Part shown: one piece after another, positions 37,116 to 49,769 of the stretch | Position numbering within the stretch: position 1 is the stretch's first letter | Layout of the letters: every line of letters starts with the position of its first letter | Assembly (NCBI GenBank): GCA_022702705.1 | Contig: CM040439.1 | Location: 31,560,930-31,624,929 of the forward strand | Origin: Papilionanthe hookeriana x Papilionanthe teres | Lineage: Eukaryota; Streptophyta; Magnoliopsida; Asparagales; Orchidaceae | Direction: 5' to 3' | Length of the DNA: 64,000 nt | Position numbers and translations under genes: made by a program | The notes under the pieces: model-generated | Told to the model about the DNA's origin: nothing | Seen by the model: the letters and a program-made list of their open reading frames with translations, nothing else | Databases searched by the model: none

Positions 37116-39332
37116 TGTTGACCTCATTTTTGATGAGGTCTTCCCTTCTTCTTTTTAGTGCTTAGGATCTAGCCTTAGGCTTTTCCTTTGACTATCTTAG
37201 AGGACTAGAATTGGGACCCACCTTTTAGAAATTCAAACCACTTCTAAACTCCCCGCAAACTCCACAAACTTGACTATAGACCCCTAATCACCTAGAGGGT
37301 TGAAATCAAATGTGGAAGTTTAAAGGATGAGTTCCTATAGGACTCTTTGGCCTCAGGACTACCCCAGGTGGCCCTGGTCCGATGAGGGGGCCGACTTACA
37401 CTACACTTACACACTACATTTCCACACACTTCCTAAAACCACACCCATACCCAACTTAACCTCCCCGACTCATGTAGGTGATTCACATGGATGGTCCTTA
37501 ACCCCTAAGCCCTCGCGCAAGAGGGTTAGGAACAACATAGATGAATGCCTCAAATGAGTCCTCTCATGGCTCATATGGGCTTGAAATGGCTTCATGGCTC
37601 AACCAAAATGACTTCTTTCCACCAAAATTTACCCAATCTTCAATTTCCCAAATTTTCAATTTTTGACCCCTGGGCCCTACACCTACTAAACCTACCCAAA
37701 ACCTCGAAATTACCCAAATTTTTGCAAAATTTCCAAATTACCTAAAATTCTTCAAAATTATTCCCAAACATTTCTACACCACTCAAATTGACCATCTATA
37801 TCCAAAAATACCAAAAAATTCCAAGAAAACCTCCCAATACCCTCCAAATACCCAAAATACCCTTCTTGACCCAAAAATCCAAAAATTCAGAAAATTCCCA
37901 GAAAATTCCAAAAAATCCCAAATATTCCCAATTTCATTTTGTCCAACTACACCATGGGCCAATTTTGTCAATTTACCCTACTTTTGTCAAAACCCCCAAT
38001 TCGACCCATTTTAATCCAAAGTGAACCCAATGTCAAACCAAACCTACCCAATTGACCCCAATTTTGGTCCAATTCAATTCTAAACTTCAATTCAACATCC
38101 ACAATACCAATCTAGACCAAATCCAAGTCTAATTTGATTGACATTTGGATCCAATTCCACTTTTGACCTTAAGGCCCATTTTTTTTTTTTTTTTTTTGAC
38201 CTAAGCCCAAACCTAACCCAAATGAACCCAAACCCCAAAAATCAAAGCCTAACCAAAGTCAAAACCTCTTTGAAACACTCCCATAAACACTTCTCAACAA
38301 TAATTCTACATCAATTTCAACCTTAGCCCAACATTGGCCCAACTTGGCCCACTTGGACCTATATTGGCCCATTCACCAAAAGAATCCAAATCCAACCCAA
38401 TTCAAGCCCCAAACTACCCCAAATTTGCTCCAAGTTACTCATGACACATCCATGAGCTAAACCCAACAATTATTTGGCCCAACCTTTTACAAAATTTTCA
38501 TCCATGAACACATTCATAAACTTAAAAGCCCACTTCCCTTAAACCCTTCTAAAAGCCCATTTCCTTCAAAATTCAAAAGCCCAAATCTACCCTAAAGCCC
38601 ACATGACATCTCCATTTGTCATCCATTTAATTAAATCCATTACCTAAGTCCTAAAATCATCATTGAATTATTCCAAATGAAGCTTCATCCAAATTCCCAT
38701 CAAATTACCAAAAATTTCTTAAAACCCATTTTTATGAAATTGGCTCAACTTTCCCCAAGCCAAAGACAAGCCATGCAAGCCATTGACAAGCCACATGAAG
38801 CCATGGGAGGCTTGACATGTGACCATGCCATTAATGGTAAAAGGAGGGGCTCCTTTCCTAATCTTTCATTAAGCCTTTTTACCTTAAGCATGTCACACAC
38901 TAAACCATGTTTAGCCACCTCGTCATGGATAGAGACCACACCACTCTCTCTTGGCCGACCCAACCGATCCTCTCAGCCCAAAATCAGGCCATGGGGAGGT
39001 GAACCAAGCCCAAAAGGTGGGTTGACCCATTTGGACCCAAAATAGGCTCATCCCCCATTCCATTTCAATCCAACTCCTTTACACATGGCATTTGCCAATC
39101 GCCTACACTAAACCCCACTCCGACCCACCCGACCAAGATGGTGACCATTGCCGGCCGGCCGGCCACCGAGCCGCCGGAAAACACCATGGCCGAGAGCTCA
39201 CATGTGAGCCAACATTGAAATTCTCACTGGCCGAGCCGCCCCATGCCTAGTGGTCACCATGGCTGATCTTCTCCTCACCAGAGCAGCTGATCCCAAGCCC
39301 TAACTCCCTCTGAGAGGCCTTCCACCCTCTCC

Positions 39333-39340
39333 TATTTAAA
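39333..39340 (+). promoter_or_regulatory. Putative TATA element of the 5' LTR
   Basis: TATTTAAA lies in a C-rich context, conserved at 60358 in the 3' LTR, and sits just upstream of the GC-rich transcribed leader. It corresponds in layout to the TATA box at 34697 in the neighbouring LTR family. Confidence 0.5.
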
Positions 39341-39762
39341 CCCCTCACCCTCTCGGTCAAAGGAGGTGCTGAACAAAACCTTAAGGAAACTTCGCCAAAA
39401 TCACTCCGCATCACTCTCCACACATAGAGCACCGGATCCCCACTCGAATTCCAGCCCAATTCCCTCTAGCTGAGCCCAATTTTGAGCTCAAACTTTAGCC
39501 CAAAAACCAGGACACTTCTCCACAGTGAGCCAATTCTCAAATTGATTGGCTCTACACCTTCACCAGACCAAGGGAAGGTGTCCACCATCAAAAGCCCCAT
39601 CTCCAGGCCACCCAGTTGCTCCAGCCTCCAAGCTTTGTGATCGGGCTTGGTCGAAATCATATCCGAGCAATTCACTGGACCAGGAGACTTCATCCGGAGC
39701 TTGCGGGACCCAATCGAAGGTGCAACAACTCTCGGATTGAAGCCACACTTCTCCGAGCCAAG

Positions 39763-42606
39763 GTATGAGCTAACTCTTCATCCCGAGCTTCCGAAGATTC
39801 TCTATTTCAAATGCCTTAGTTTCAATGCATGTTAACCGTATGGATGCGTTCGTCTCTTCAAGACGAATCCATGAAGTATAAGAACGTAAAAATCCATCGA
39901 GAATCGAGTGAGATCTTAGTGGATTTAGTGTGGACGGCTCTCGGGTGAGAACACTGGGGACGATGAACGGATGCCGTCCATTCAATACACGCGCGGACGA
40001 ACGGCTCGGATGGCGTCGGACCAGGAAACGGTGCGAGAACCGCGGGGCCCGGCTGCCGACTCGGATGGCGGCGCCCAATCACAACGCGACACGTACCCCT
40101 TCGGAGTCGCCGATGTTTCGCCTGGCGCCGCGTGGATAAGTAAATAATTAGGGTATTTTCTTATTTATTTAATTCCTAAACTTCAAAAATTCATATCTCC
40201 GTGTAGAAAAATCAGAAAAATAAAATAAAAATACCCTCTTGCTCGGTGAAGAGAGGAGAATAATGTGGAAAAGAAATCACTTAATTTCATCAAATATTTT
40301 ATTTTTTATAATTTATTTACTCTCTGCATTGTTTTAATTCTCCATGCATGCATACAATTCACCATGGCATGAGACCATAGAGCTTTGAAGCCTCCGAATT
40401 TGGGAACATTCCCTGAATTTTCCAAAGTCGAGGCCATCCCTATGAAGAGTTCTTGATTTTTCAAGTTCGAGTCACTGTTTTGGGTATTTTAATTCCAGTA
40501 AATAGCATGTTGTGAAATAAATTCTAGGAAAATTTGGTGATGTTCCTTATGACCAGAGAACCCTAGGAAAAATAGATTTTGGCTTAGTTCATTCGTAACA
40601 ACTCTAATCGGCTTAAACACCCAAAATAGGTCTTTAATTAATTAGAGTTAACCAAACATCAAATTGACTTGAAATCAATTCTCCACTGACCTTTAGGATC
40701 AGAGGAATCCACCATAAAAATTTGAGGTCAATTGGACTTGGTTAGCCCCACTAATTGGGTTGATTAAGTCACTTAGCCATTTTAAACTTTAAAAATTCAT
40801 AACTTTTAAAATACTTTTCAAAAATTCACCAAATTGGTTTTGGAGCCTCTCTGATATCAGGGGAACCCAAGAAAATTAAAATTTCAATTTTCTAAAAAAG
40901 TTGATTTTTAATAATATTTTAATATTTTTAATAATTAAAAAATAATAAAAATCACAAAAATAATAAAATTCACCAAAATGTCACATTTTGAATTTTAATC
41001 ACTTAGGAACAAATCACACATTTTTCCTAGGTCTATTTAGTGAGATATTGAATTTTAAAGTTTTAAGGTAATTTTAAAATTAAAAAAAATGTATTTTTTA
41101 GCATTTTCACTAAAATAATTATAATAAATCATAAAAAAAATCAGAAAATTACAAAATTTGTTTCTCTGGTTTCCTTGATATCAGAGAGATTTTTGAAAAA
41201 TATAAAATCCATTTTTCAACATTTATTTTATTTTTAAATTAATTAACACTCCAAAACTCAAAATAATTATAATAAAAATAATATAATTCAAAAAATCACC
41301 AAAATTGGTCCAAGTGCTTCTCTGGTCATTAGGAATGTCCCCTAATTTTCTTAAGGACAGAAACTTTCCTTTGGTCATGTTATCAAATTTTCCTTGAAAA
41401 TCTCTATTTTCCACCAAAAATAATTATATAAATAAATTAAATACAGAAAAATCACATTTTCTCCTCTCATGTCTTTATTGACATATGAGTGAAGTCACAT
41501 AAAAATTTCAAATTCATTTAAGTTCAATTTAGTGAGTTATGAAATTATTAAGCTTAAGGGGTAAAATGGTAATTAAACTTTCAACCCATAATTAAAACTT
41601 TAGGTATAAAAAAAATCAACAAGTAAAATATTTGATCTTAATCTGGTTTGGATGATTGAAATTTAAATAATTAAAGGGTAGAAACTCATTAAACATTTTT
41701 AAAAAATGATTAAACTTTAATTAAATAATAGATTAAATTTGGAAGAATAATAAAATTGGAATTATTAAAATAAGGGATATTTATTAGGAAGAGATTTATT
41801 CTTTAATTTAAAAAATCCCTAAACTAATTATATCATTAACATTTAACTCTTAATTAAAATGATAACTCAAATTTAAAATATTAAAAGACTTAATTAAATC
41901 ATTAAACTCTTTTTAAAAAAAATCTCAATTAAAATTATAAATTAAATTAAATTAAATTTAAACAATTAAATTAAATTAAATTAAACAATTAAATTAAATT
42001 AAATTAAATAATTAAATTAAATTAAATCAAATCAAATTAATTAAATACTAAATCAAATTAAATTGAACTATGTTAAACTAAATCAAATTCAATTAAATTA
42101 AATTAAATTAAATATAAAAGCAACTTGAACACTATTCCAAATTTAAACCCTTTAACTTAAATCAAATCATTTGAATACTAATTTACCCTTGAAAGCTTTG
42201 ATTATTATAACTCCTAAATGGAACATCAAATGAAATGTTACCTCACTCATAGTGATATTCAAATGTCTTAGTTCACCGAGCAAGTTAACAAGATTTGAAA
42301 ACTTCGGACGATCGATTCATTTATATAATTAAACTCATTTGGACTTAAAACAATCCTAGAAATATCGAAAAGATGTTTAAGATTCTTCTTAAGCACTTCC
42401 TCAATATGATAGGATATTTATAAGAACAATCGGACTTAATTATTCTTCGATGAAGAAAATCGTCCTCAAACAAAAAAAACACAAAGAACTTAGACGTCAT
42501 AGGAGATGACTAGCTATAGGATTAGGAATTTGGTAGAAAACCATAACCTTTCCCTTAGTTTTACCTAGGAACTTGCTTAAATATTCTAATTGTGTTTTAA
42601 GTGCAG
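39763..42606 (+). other. Predicted leader intron inside the LTR
   Basis: A strong donor, CCAAG|GTATGAG (GT 39763-39764), follows the GC-rich leader. A good acceptor, TGTGTTTTAAGTGCAG (AG 42605-42606), follows the AT-rich tract. AT-richness between moderately GC exons is the usual plant intron signature. The donor-like CAAGGTAT is present in the old LTR (13905), in block B (30423) and in block B' (35019). The 3' LTR has GTACG at the donor (60788) and keeps the acceptor (63657). There is no RNA evidence. Confidence 0.45.
41935..42115. repeat. (ATTAA)n-type low-complexity tract in the LTR
   Basis: Repeats of 'aattaaatt' occupy this stretch, with a counterpart at 62960-63160 in the 3' LTR. The two copies differ by several small indels. 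Confidence 0.9.
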
Positions 42607-44201
42607 CTTGGGATGACGGAAGACCCTCCAGTACGCTTTTATTTTATTGCAATCTACTTTCTCGCAATTTACATTATCGCAATTTATTTAACCGTATCGC
42701 ACTTACTTTTTCTCGCATGGTAAACAACTCGTTGCATGAAAACCCACACCTTTAGGATAGTACCCTAAAACCGAAACCAAATTAAGTTAAAAGTCATTGC
42801 AAGATAAAATTCACCGCCACAACATTTCAAAATATAAAACAACTCAAAATTTAATCACAAACGTAACACAAAACTACAATTACAACTAAATTAAAACGTC
42901 CCGTCGGATGATCGGGAATACCTCGGATGATGTAACCTACGTGTTGCTAACTGGATTTCCCACGGTCTAAATGAAAGTGTGGAACTCATTCAATTGAGTT
43001 TAGCAAATTCATCCGGACTAAGTGAATCCGATAAAAATAATGATGCCGAAGGATGGAACCGTGGATCTTAACCGGTGTCGTTATAATCAACTTTAAGATT
43101 TGTTTTAATCAAAATACAAAACACTTGGAAATTAAGATCTTCTCTAAACCAAAACACTTTTTCATCCCGATGATTTCTAAAACTAAACCTCTGCAACAAC
43201 AAGGAGCTCGGAGCATGGTAGGCAAGCACGGCCATCGTCATCGACAGAAACTTCGAACCTACTTCAACGAAAACCTTCTTAGAATTAAACAACAAAGCCA
43301 TAGGACTTCGAGGTAGCTTGCCTAGTGCAACATAAATCCTCAACCTCTTCGTTAGGCATTTGCATTGCAAATTAAGCCCTAACCTGGCCTTAGGATTCCG
43401 AGGTAGTCGTCCGATACGACAATAAACCCTCACATCTTCTAAGTGCTATTTGTTTGATTTTATCATACAAATATAAGCCCTAATTAATTAAAATTGGCAA
43501 GATTGAAATACTAAATAAACATTAGGACTTTCCTAAATTCAAGCCAAACAATAGGATAGTCGGAAAATTACCGAAGTTCACTTCGAATCAGTGATTTCTC
43601 CTACCTTTCTTCCTTTGGATTCACAAAACAAAATGTTCCAAATTTGATCCATTCCCTATCGAAATTCCAAAATTCAATCTTTCGAAAACCTTAAAGCTTC
43701 AAATTTTGAGAGCAGTAATTATTGATTATTATCGAGAGTTTTCTTAGGTGATTCCCGTCACTTAAGATGTAATTAACTATAGGGGCTTGCCCTTATAGGG
43801 AATTTTAAAGAACCTGTGTAATATAAACCTCGTTTGATACTTTCATATTAAGCAGTGGAATTTGTCGGCTTATAAAATTGGTTCGCGTACCAAACGAATG
43901 TCACAAAACCTTCTAGTTTATTTGATCGAGCCCCACCCTCGAGCGATGTGTCCATCCTTAGGGATAGATACACGGTTTGTGGTGCGGTGCTCATTTATAT
44001 AAACTATTCTGGGATGTGAGATCGGTTTAATCTCATATCTTAAAATTTTCAAGTTTAAAATTATTTTCAAAGTCAAATACTATTTTCTAAATTATATATA
44101 TATTTAAATCAAATTTAAAATTTAAATCCGCCGACAACTTCTGTTAGGCGACCCCCCTTTTTAAAATACAACACAACCCTAAAATAAGCCGCACAAAATT
44201 C

Positions 44202-44219
44202 TGGCGACTCCGCTGGGGA
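44202..44219 (+). other. Primer-binding site of the giant element
   Basis: TGGCGACTCCGCTGGGGA starts a few bases after the inferred LTR end. This is a tRNA 3'-end complement (TGG start) of the type I remember from Tat/Ogre elements, where tRNA-Arg is reported as primer. The exact tRNA was not checked. Confidence 0.75.
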
Positions 44220-44721
44220 AAATTCCTCTCTCCATTATAATCAAATAATTCTGCTTTCAAAAAAATCGGTAGTGTATCCATGTCCCTAATGGATCAAACT
44301 ACCCTTCTTTCCGTTGGAATACTATGTTCATTTCTATCTTCGAACAAGTATAGCCAACATTCTCTCGGATTTAGGAGCCACTGTTTAGACACCCCTAAAC
44401 AGAGAGGTTCCGAGATCCTTTTACCTCATTTCTGAGGTGGGGTGGACCCCCGATAGGTGTTAGTTTAGGAGTGATCCTTCGAGTCGGGAAGTCTTGCTTA
44501 AGACTTTCTTTTCCCTTCTGAATCGGATTCCTTACCTTCTCTACACCTTTGAACATTCCGTTCTAAATAAACAAACCCTCTAATAAGTGATTCTTTTAAC
44601 AAATAATTCCTTCTTATAAATACATGAACAAAAATGAGTTCGGACTCTTTTCAATTCCTTTTTTCGTCCTAAAGAAAAGAAGCATAACTTCGGATCGACA
44701 CCCGGAATCTACCCTGCAGAA

Positions 44722-46260
44722 ATGGGAGCCCCAAAGCTGATTTTCTCCTTCACCAACGGACTGGACTTCGCTGTCTATAAGGATGAGCTGCCCGACAATG
44801 GGATCATCCGATTTGGACAGGGATTTGAAAACACGAACGTCAAGGTCACCGACGTCTCCCTCTTTGCACTGACGAACAAGGTATCCGAAGCCGAGGAACC
44901 ACTCGCTCGAGTTCAACCTCAGGTCGACCCAAGAGTTTCCTCCCCGCAAAGGGTCCCGACTAGGAGGAGTACCGCCGTCCGCAGGAGGACCTGCTCTCAC
45001 TACCCCCACTCGGTCTAGTTGTTTCCGCACCTACCCCGACTTCGCCAAATCAAAGGGGAAAGGAACCCGTAACTATGATAAACTCCGTTACCGCGGAGGG
45101 TACGGATCTTCCCGTAAGACCTTCCGTCTTCGAAATCGGGTCCGGCTCGAAGATTCCGTCGCCGACAAAGACCCAAAGAAGAAATAGAAATAGAAGGATC
45201 GCCGGGAAGCCGTAGCCGCCGAGATCGCCTTCCCGGAGGAAATTCCGTAGTTGCCGTAATATACACCGTTACCGTAATATACACCACCGCCCGACTACAT
45301 ACCACTTTTGGGAGGAAGCAGTTCCATCCCCTCTCCGCCGCAGAGGATGAGGAGAATGTTCGAAAGATTGTCGCCACATTACCACGTACCCGCATACTAC
45401 AACGATAGCCGCGAGAAAAGAATCGGAACTACGCCGTTTGCTCGACCGCAAACTTTGGTAGAAAAGCTAGCAAGGAAGGAAAACCGCCCCGTGTCGGAAA
45501 TTCTACGAAGGATAGGACGGGTGCCGGCTAAATCCCGTCTCGGGCCCCGAGTAGAACCCGCCGTCATGATAGAAAAGCCAAGCAAGAGAATGAAGGCTAG
45601 CCCGCCCGTCGTAGTATCGTGGTTACGGATTAGGGAGGATACCACCTTCCAAGCATTCGGCCGATGCACCATCCGGTCCCAGACCTTCCGTCGCTAGAAG
45701 GATGGTGTGGCGTCCCACTACGGGGCGACTGAGATCGAAACAAGCAGCCCGAGAAAGAAAGTCTCGCCGAGAGGCCGGAATCCGAAGAAAGCGCTACCGC
45801 GATGAAGGGGACTCGTGAAAAAGGACCCGGCAACCATCGCATGACAACCACAAAGATACGTAGAAAGCTCCGCTAGAAGATGCCATGGAAAAGCCGAGAA
45901 CCGACATCCGACGGTTGGCAAAAGAAAGAGAAGAAAAGTTCGGAGATGAGATCGACTCATCGGAATTCATGGACAATGAATATGCGAAATCAACATGGTT
46001 GAGACACGAGCTTCATCAGCCTTCAAGGTGCTCCCGCAACGTGCAGAAGAGAGGAGCCATAATCGATGAAGAGACAGCCTTCAGAAAAGGACGACACGAT
46101 CGCTCAAATGGCGAAGAGGATGGAAGAGATGGCCATAGCTCCGGCCACTCTCGCAGTCAAGTACAACCACATAGAGAGACACCCCGAAGTCATTCACATC
46201 GTAGACGGAGGAAAGGAGATTACATCCGTCAATGGGGATGACCAGTCGAAAAGGACACAA
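44722..46260 (+). pseudogene. Upstream ORF (ORF1) before Gag, function unknown
   Basis: It starts at the ATG after CCTGCAGAA, which looks like a 3' splice site. The first 98 residues begin 'MGAPKLIFSFTNGLDFAV' and show no known family. Further open stretches in other plus frames (45308-45697, basic and Pro/Arg-rich; 45885-46241, charged) suggest one longer frame-broken protein. Ogre-type elements are known for an extra ORF of unknown role upstream of gag, and the position fits. It is also possible that the later part is an N-terminal extension of Gag. Confidence 0.55.
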
Positions 46261-46268
46261 CACAAAGT

Positions 46269-47513
46269 ATGATCCCTAAAAAGGATATCAAGAACTTGGT
46301 AGAGCAGAAAGTGCGAGAAGCCCCAAGCACAATCGAAGAACGGGACATCCATTCGGACGGGCAGACCTTACCCGAAGAATTCGACGCCGTCCAATACCCG
46401 AAGGGCTTCGTACCACCTCCGTTTAAGACCTTCGATGGAACCGGAACCCCCGACAAGATGTTGCACACTTTCGTGCCGCTTGTTGCAATGCCGGCGGGAG
46501 CGATGCGCTACTCTTCCGACAGCTCGTTAGCGATCCGTCGGAATCGCCTTCGACCGGTATGCGTAATTGCCAAATGGTTCGGTGAAGACGTTCTCGCAGC
46601 TAGAGAACCTCTTCATCAAGCGATTCGCCGGAGCTCGACACAACATCACTATAGGTGATTTAGTGGTGGAGAAACAAAGGCCGAATGAAACTCTAGTGGA
46701 TTACATACTTCGATGGAGAAATTTAAGCATGAAGTGTGAACCACAACCGCAAGAACAACATGCAGTCGGCATCTTGCTTAAAAGCATTCACGGCCCGATA
46801 AAGCACTTCTCCTCAAGGGATTCACTATTAAGACTTTCGAGAAGTTGTTAAGCAAGGCCGAAAGCTTGCAAGAAGAGGCGAAGCAATTAAGTTTTGCCGA
46901 CAAGACGGACAAGGCGAAGCCGGTGAAGACCTTCGAGAAGAAATCCGGATCGTTGCAGCGAGCCGACAAAGGTAAACAACCGGTGCAAATACCACCGTAA
47001 CGGCCGCAACGAACCACAATAAAATTACCAAGCAACCCCGGTCCAGCTATCAGTCGTCTCCGCAAAGATGAACAACCGTCTCGTCCGCAACGTACATCGA
47101 GGGAGCTTCGAGCAGAGAATATCCGTTCAAAAATGAAGCAAGATCGAAGATGTTCCGTAGCTTAATGAAAACTCCGATTTCCACTGCCGAGCCCAAAAGA
47201 CCGGAGGAAGTCAACAAGAAAGGTGATCCCAACTTTTGCCCCTACCATCTGGATGCTTCGGGCACAAGATGAAGACCGCATTACCTTCAAAAGTTGGCTC
47301 AACGACAACCTTCGGAAAGGAAATATAACAATCCCGAAGGAGTACATAAAGGAACCCCGTAAAGGAGGTTCCGTCAATGTTATCTCAACCGATCCCGTCA
47401 TCCCGATAGATCCCTATGCAACCGACGATGGATGGACTACCGCCTCGGACGAGATCTTCGAAGAAGATTTTAGACAACATCCGAACCGCTTCGGTGCGAG
47501 CTTCAATTCGTAG
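46269..47513 (+). pseudogene. Gag of the giant element (frame-broken)
   Basis: The first frame (from 46269) contains 'YPKGFVPPPFKTFDGTGTPDKML', the conserved start of Tat-type Gag. A second frame (46567-46851) has the Retrotrans_gag core: 'LPNGSVKTFSQLENLFIKRF' precedes 'RPNETLVDYILRW', then 'GILLKSIHGPIK'. Later, 'NFCPYHLDASGHK' near 47230 resembles the C-x2-H...GH zinc-like motif of this lineage, and 47283-47513 continues with 'LNDNLRKGNI'. Gag packages the RNA into virus-like particles. At least three frame changes occur. Confidence 0.85.
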
Positions 47514-48325
47514 TTCGAGACCCGTTAAGCCGGTACTATCACTCGCGATAGAAGAACCACCTCGACAGGAGACAATCGAAGAGAAGAAGAAAATCGACGA
47601 AGAAGAAGGACCGAGACTCTTAAGGCTGGGACTAGGGGCCGCTTATCCTAGGATAGTTGTTTCCGATTCGGGGGAGAAATCCCTCGAACCTCTCGATTTT
47701 GTATGATTATCTCGCTCACTTCGGTGGGATCATATAATGATAAGGGTGATGGCGTTGGCTACGTTTTCGATCGTTTCTAACGATTACGTAACTAGCGACA
47801 ATCCGGGCGACGATTTCGATACCAACAACAATTCTCAAATCATACATGATCTCGACGATCACAATGACGAAGAAGGCATCCATCAAGGAGGCTACGAGAG
47901 TTCAACAAGCAACGGATCTATCTCGCGAGTTTCGAGGAGCTCCAGCTACGATAGAGTTAGAGCCTTCGGATTTTGAAGATAATCCGGAAGAGCTCGTCAT
48001 TCCGATTCGGAGGAGACACCAAAGAAACTCAACACTAGATTCGAAGAAATTACGAAGTCAACTCGAGAAGTGGAAGAGTTCTACCTCCGAGAATGGGTCC
48101 AAAAGACAAAGGAAAGCGTGTGGTTGTTCAAGAAGAACCAACCCCGACAGAAGACATACCCATTCGAGAAGAAGCCGAGACACAGGAGAACAAGTGGACT
48201 ACAACGTGCTAGCCCATCTTAGGAAACTACCGGCCAAACCGAGCATCTACGATGCTCTCATCTTATCAAAGGAGATGAGAGAAGCTCGATCAAGGCCTTA
48301 CTTGATCCGGAAATTTGCTTAGCTC
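47514..48325 (+). pseudogene. Gag-protease linker region
   Basis: Acidic, low-complexity stretches (Glu/Lys-rich at about 47570-47610) are followed at 48190-48290 by 'YNVLAHLRKLPAKPSIYDAL', a motif that usually precedes the protease in Tat-type polyproteins. The frame is broken. Confidence 0.6.
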
Positions 48326-48329
48326 AAAT

Positions 48330-48780
48330 GGCCGGGAGATTCCTTAGATGAGGTTTGCTCGTTAAAGGAACAGCGAGGTGTTACCTTCACGGACAATGAC
48401 CTACTACTTGAGACGCAGCATCACAACCGACCGTTGTACATTTCGAGTTACAATCGGGAAGTTTACGCTCTCCGCAGTTTTGGTGGATCCAGGAGCATCA
48501 ATCAATATAATGAGTCTTCGAACACTAAGCATACTTGGAAATTAATGCTCGTGAGCTCGAGGCCGACAAAATGTTATTAAGAGGATTCAATCGTAAAGGA
48601 GAAAGAGCCCTCGGGTCAATAACGCTACCGATGAAGACCGGTGATTTAGCAAAGACAACCGCAAAATTTCATATAATCGATACGTAAACGTCGTTCAACG
48701 CTCTATCGGGCCGACCATGGATACATGAAAACAGGATGGTACCATCATCTCTGCACCGATGCATCAAGTACTACGATGGA
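48330..48780 (+). pseudogene. Aspartic protease of the giant element
   Basis: The catalytic triplet occurs as D-P-G at 48486-48494 in 'VDPGASINIMS'; most relatives have DSG or DTG, but DPGAS is common in this lineage. Downstream come 'LRGFNRKGERALGSITLPM' and 'NALSGRPWIHENRMVPSS', the conserved C-terminal protease block. The enzyme would cleave the Gag-Pol polyprotein. Frameshifts interrupt it. Confidence 0.8.
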
Positions 48781-49769
48781 GGGGAACAAGTGCATCAAAG
48801 GTGACTTACAACCATTCTCCGTACATGAGATTGGAGTCCATGAAGATGCAACTTATTATGCACCGCCAAAGAAAACAATCTTCTCCGGAGATACCATAAC
48901 AAATGAAGCAAAGAAAGTTCGAGACAACGAAGAACCTCGAAGTTCTAGTCCAACAGCCACTCACCACTCCCTTCCGGCGAGATGGTGAAGGTTTCTCCAC
49001 AACTCGCATCCGAGGTCGAGGCCGGGACGAGGCCGTGGTAGAGACACTGAGACAATCGGACAAAAGAAACCAGCCATCAATGTCGATCGGGAAGATAGTT
49101 CGAAGAGGAAAAAGAAATCAAGCAAGAAGCAACGAACAATAAGTCGAAAGAAGCCGCAATACAAGATCTCCCTCGAAGATGAAAAGAACGAAGAATACAA
49201 ATCAATGTACGAGAAGATTAACCACTACGTACATACTATGACCCTAACTCCGATCCATTCTAATAAGATCGAGGGTATGGAGGTCAAAGAGGTACGTAGT
49301 GACGCGTGCAAAGCCGATCAAATTCTACCGTGGTGCTTCTTCCTCCAAAACCGAAAATAATGTACAATTCGAAGATGTCACTTCATCGAATTAATGGAAT
49401 TACCTTTTGAGTGGTACTCTCCCCGTGTTCAAAATTTAATTCAACGTGGTTTCTTACCTCGACGATGGACAAAAGGCCAATCACAACATTTTGAAAAGTT
49501 ATGGAATAACTCCGGCCGTCCTCCCAATTCAAAGTATGGACTCGGATTCGGCACGTAGGGTCGACTGACGATACCGAATTTTGTTTGGTTGTCACTTGCA
49601 AGTCCAATGAAAACTCGCATGGAAACTACGTACGAACTCGAAGATTTACAAATTGGAGACGCTCCACCGAATTCGAAGAAGAAATTAAATCCACAATGAG
49701 ATGAGTTAACGGAAGTTAACTTGGGTACTAGCGAAGAGCCTAGACCTACCTTTGTTAGCTCCTTACTCA

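Larger units (their letters stand above)
37116..44194 (+). repeat. 5' LTR of the giant element, about 7.08 kb
   Basis: It starts TGTTGACCTC, and 37116 to about 42950 is nearly identical to 58149-64000. The end is inferred at ...GCCGCACA (44193-44195), just before the primer site. Layout: CCCAAATT-rich non-coding sequence (37.5-39.2 kb); TATA-like TATTTAAA (39333); GC-rich leader (39.3-40.14 kb); AT-rich tract with ATTAA repeats (40.14-42.55 kb); then a moderately GC leader. No ORF in it has protein-like composition. Confidence 0.85.

Noticed and set aside
37111..37130. Treating 28659-44194 as one single LTR
   Set aside because: A fresh TGTTGACCTC start at 37116 with a matching second copy at 58149 shows two separate units.
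38677..40139. Several open frames of 60-122 residues in the LTR
   Set aside because: They lie in LTR sequence, are partly broken in the second LTR copy, and resemble no protein.
44614..45451. Minus-strand frames over ORF1
   Set aside because: Antisense shadows of the element's plus-strand coding region; no family signature.
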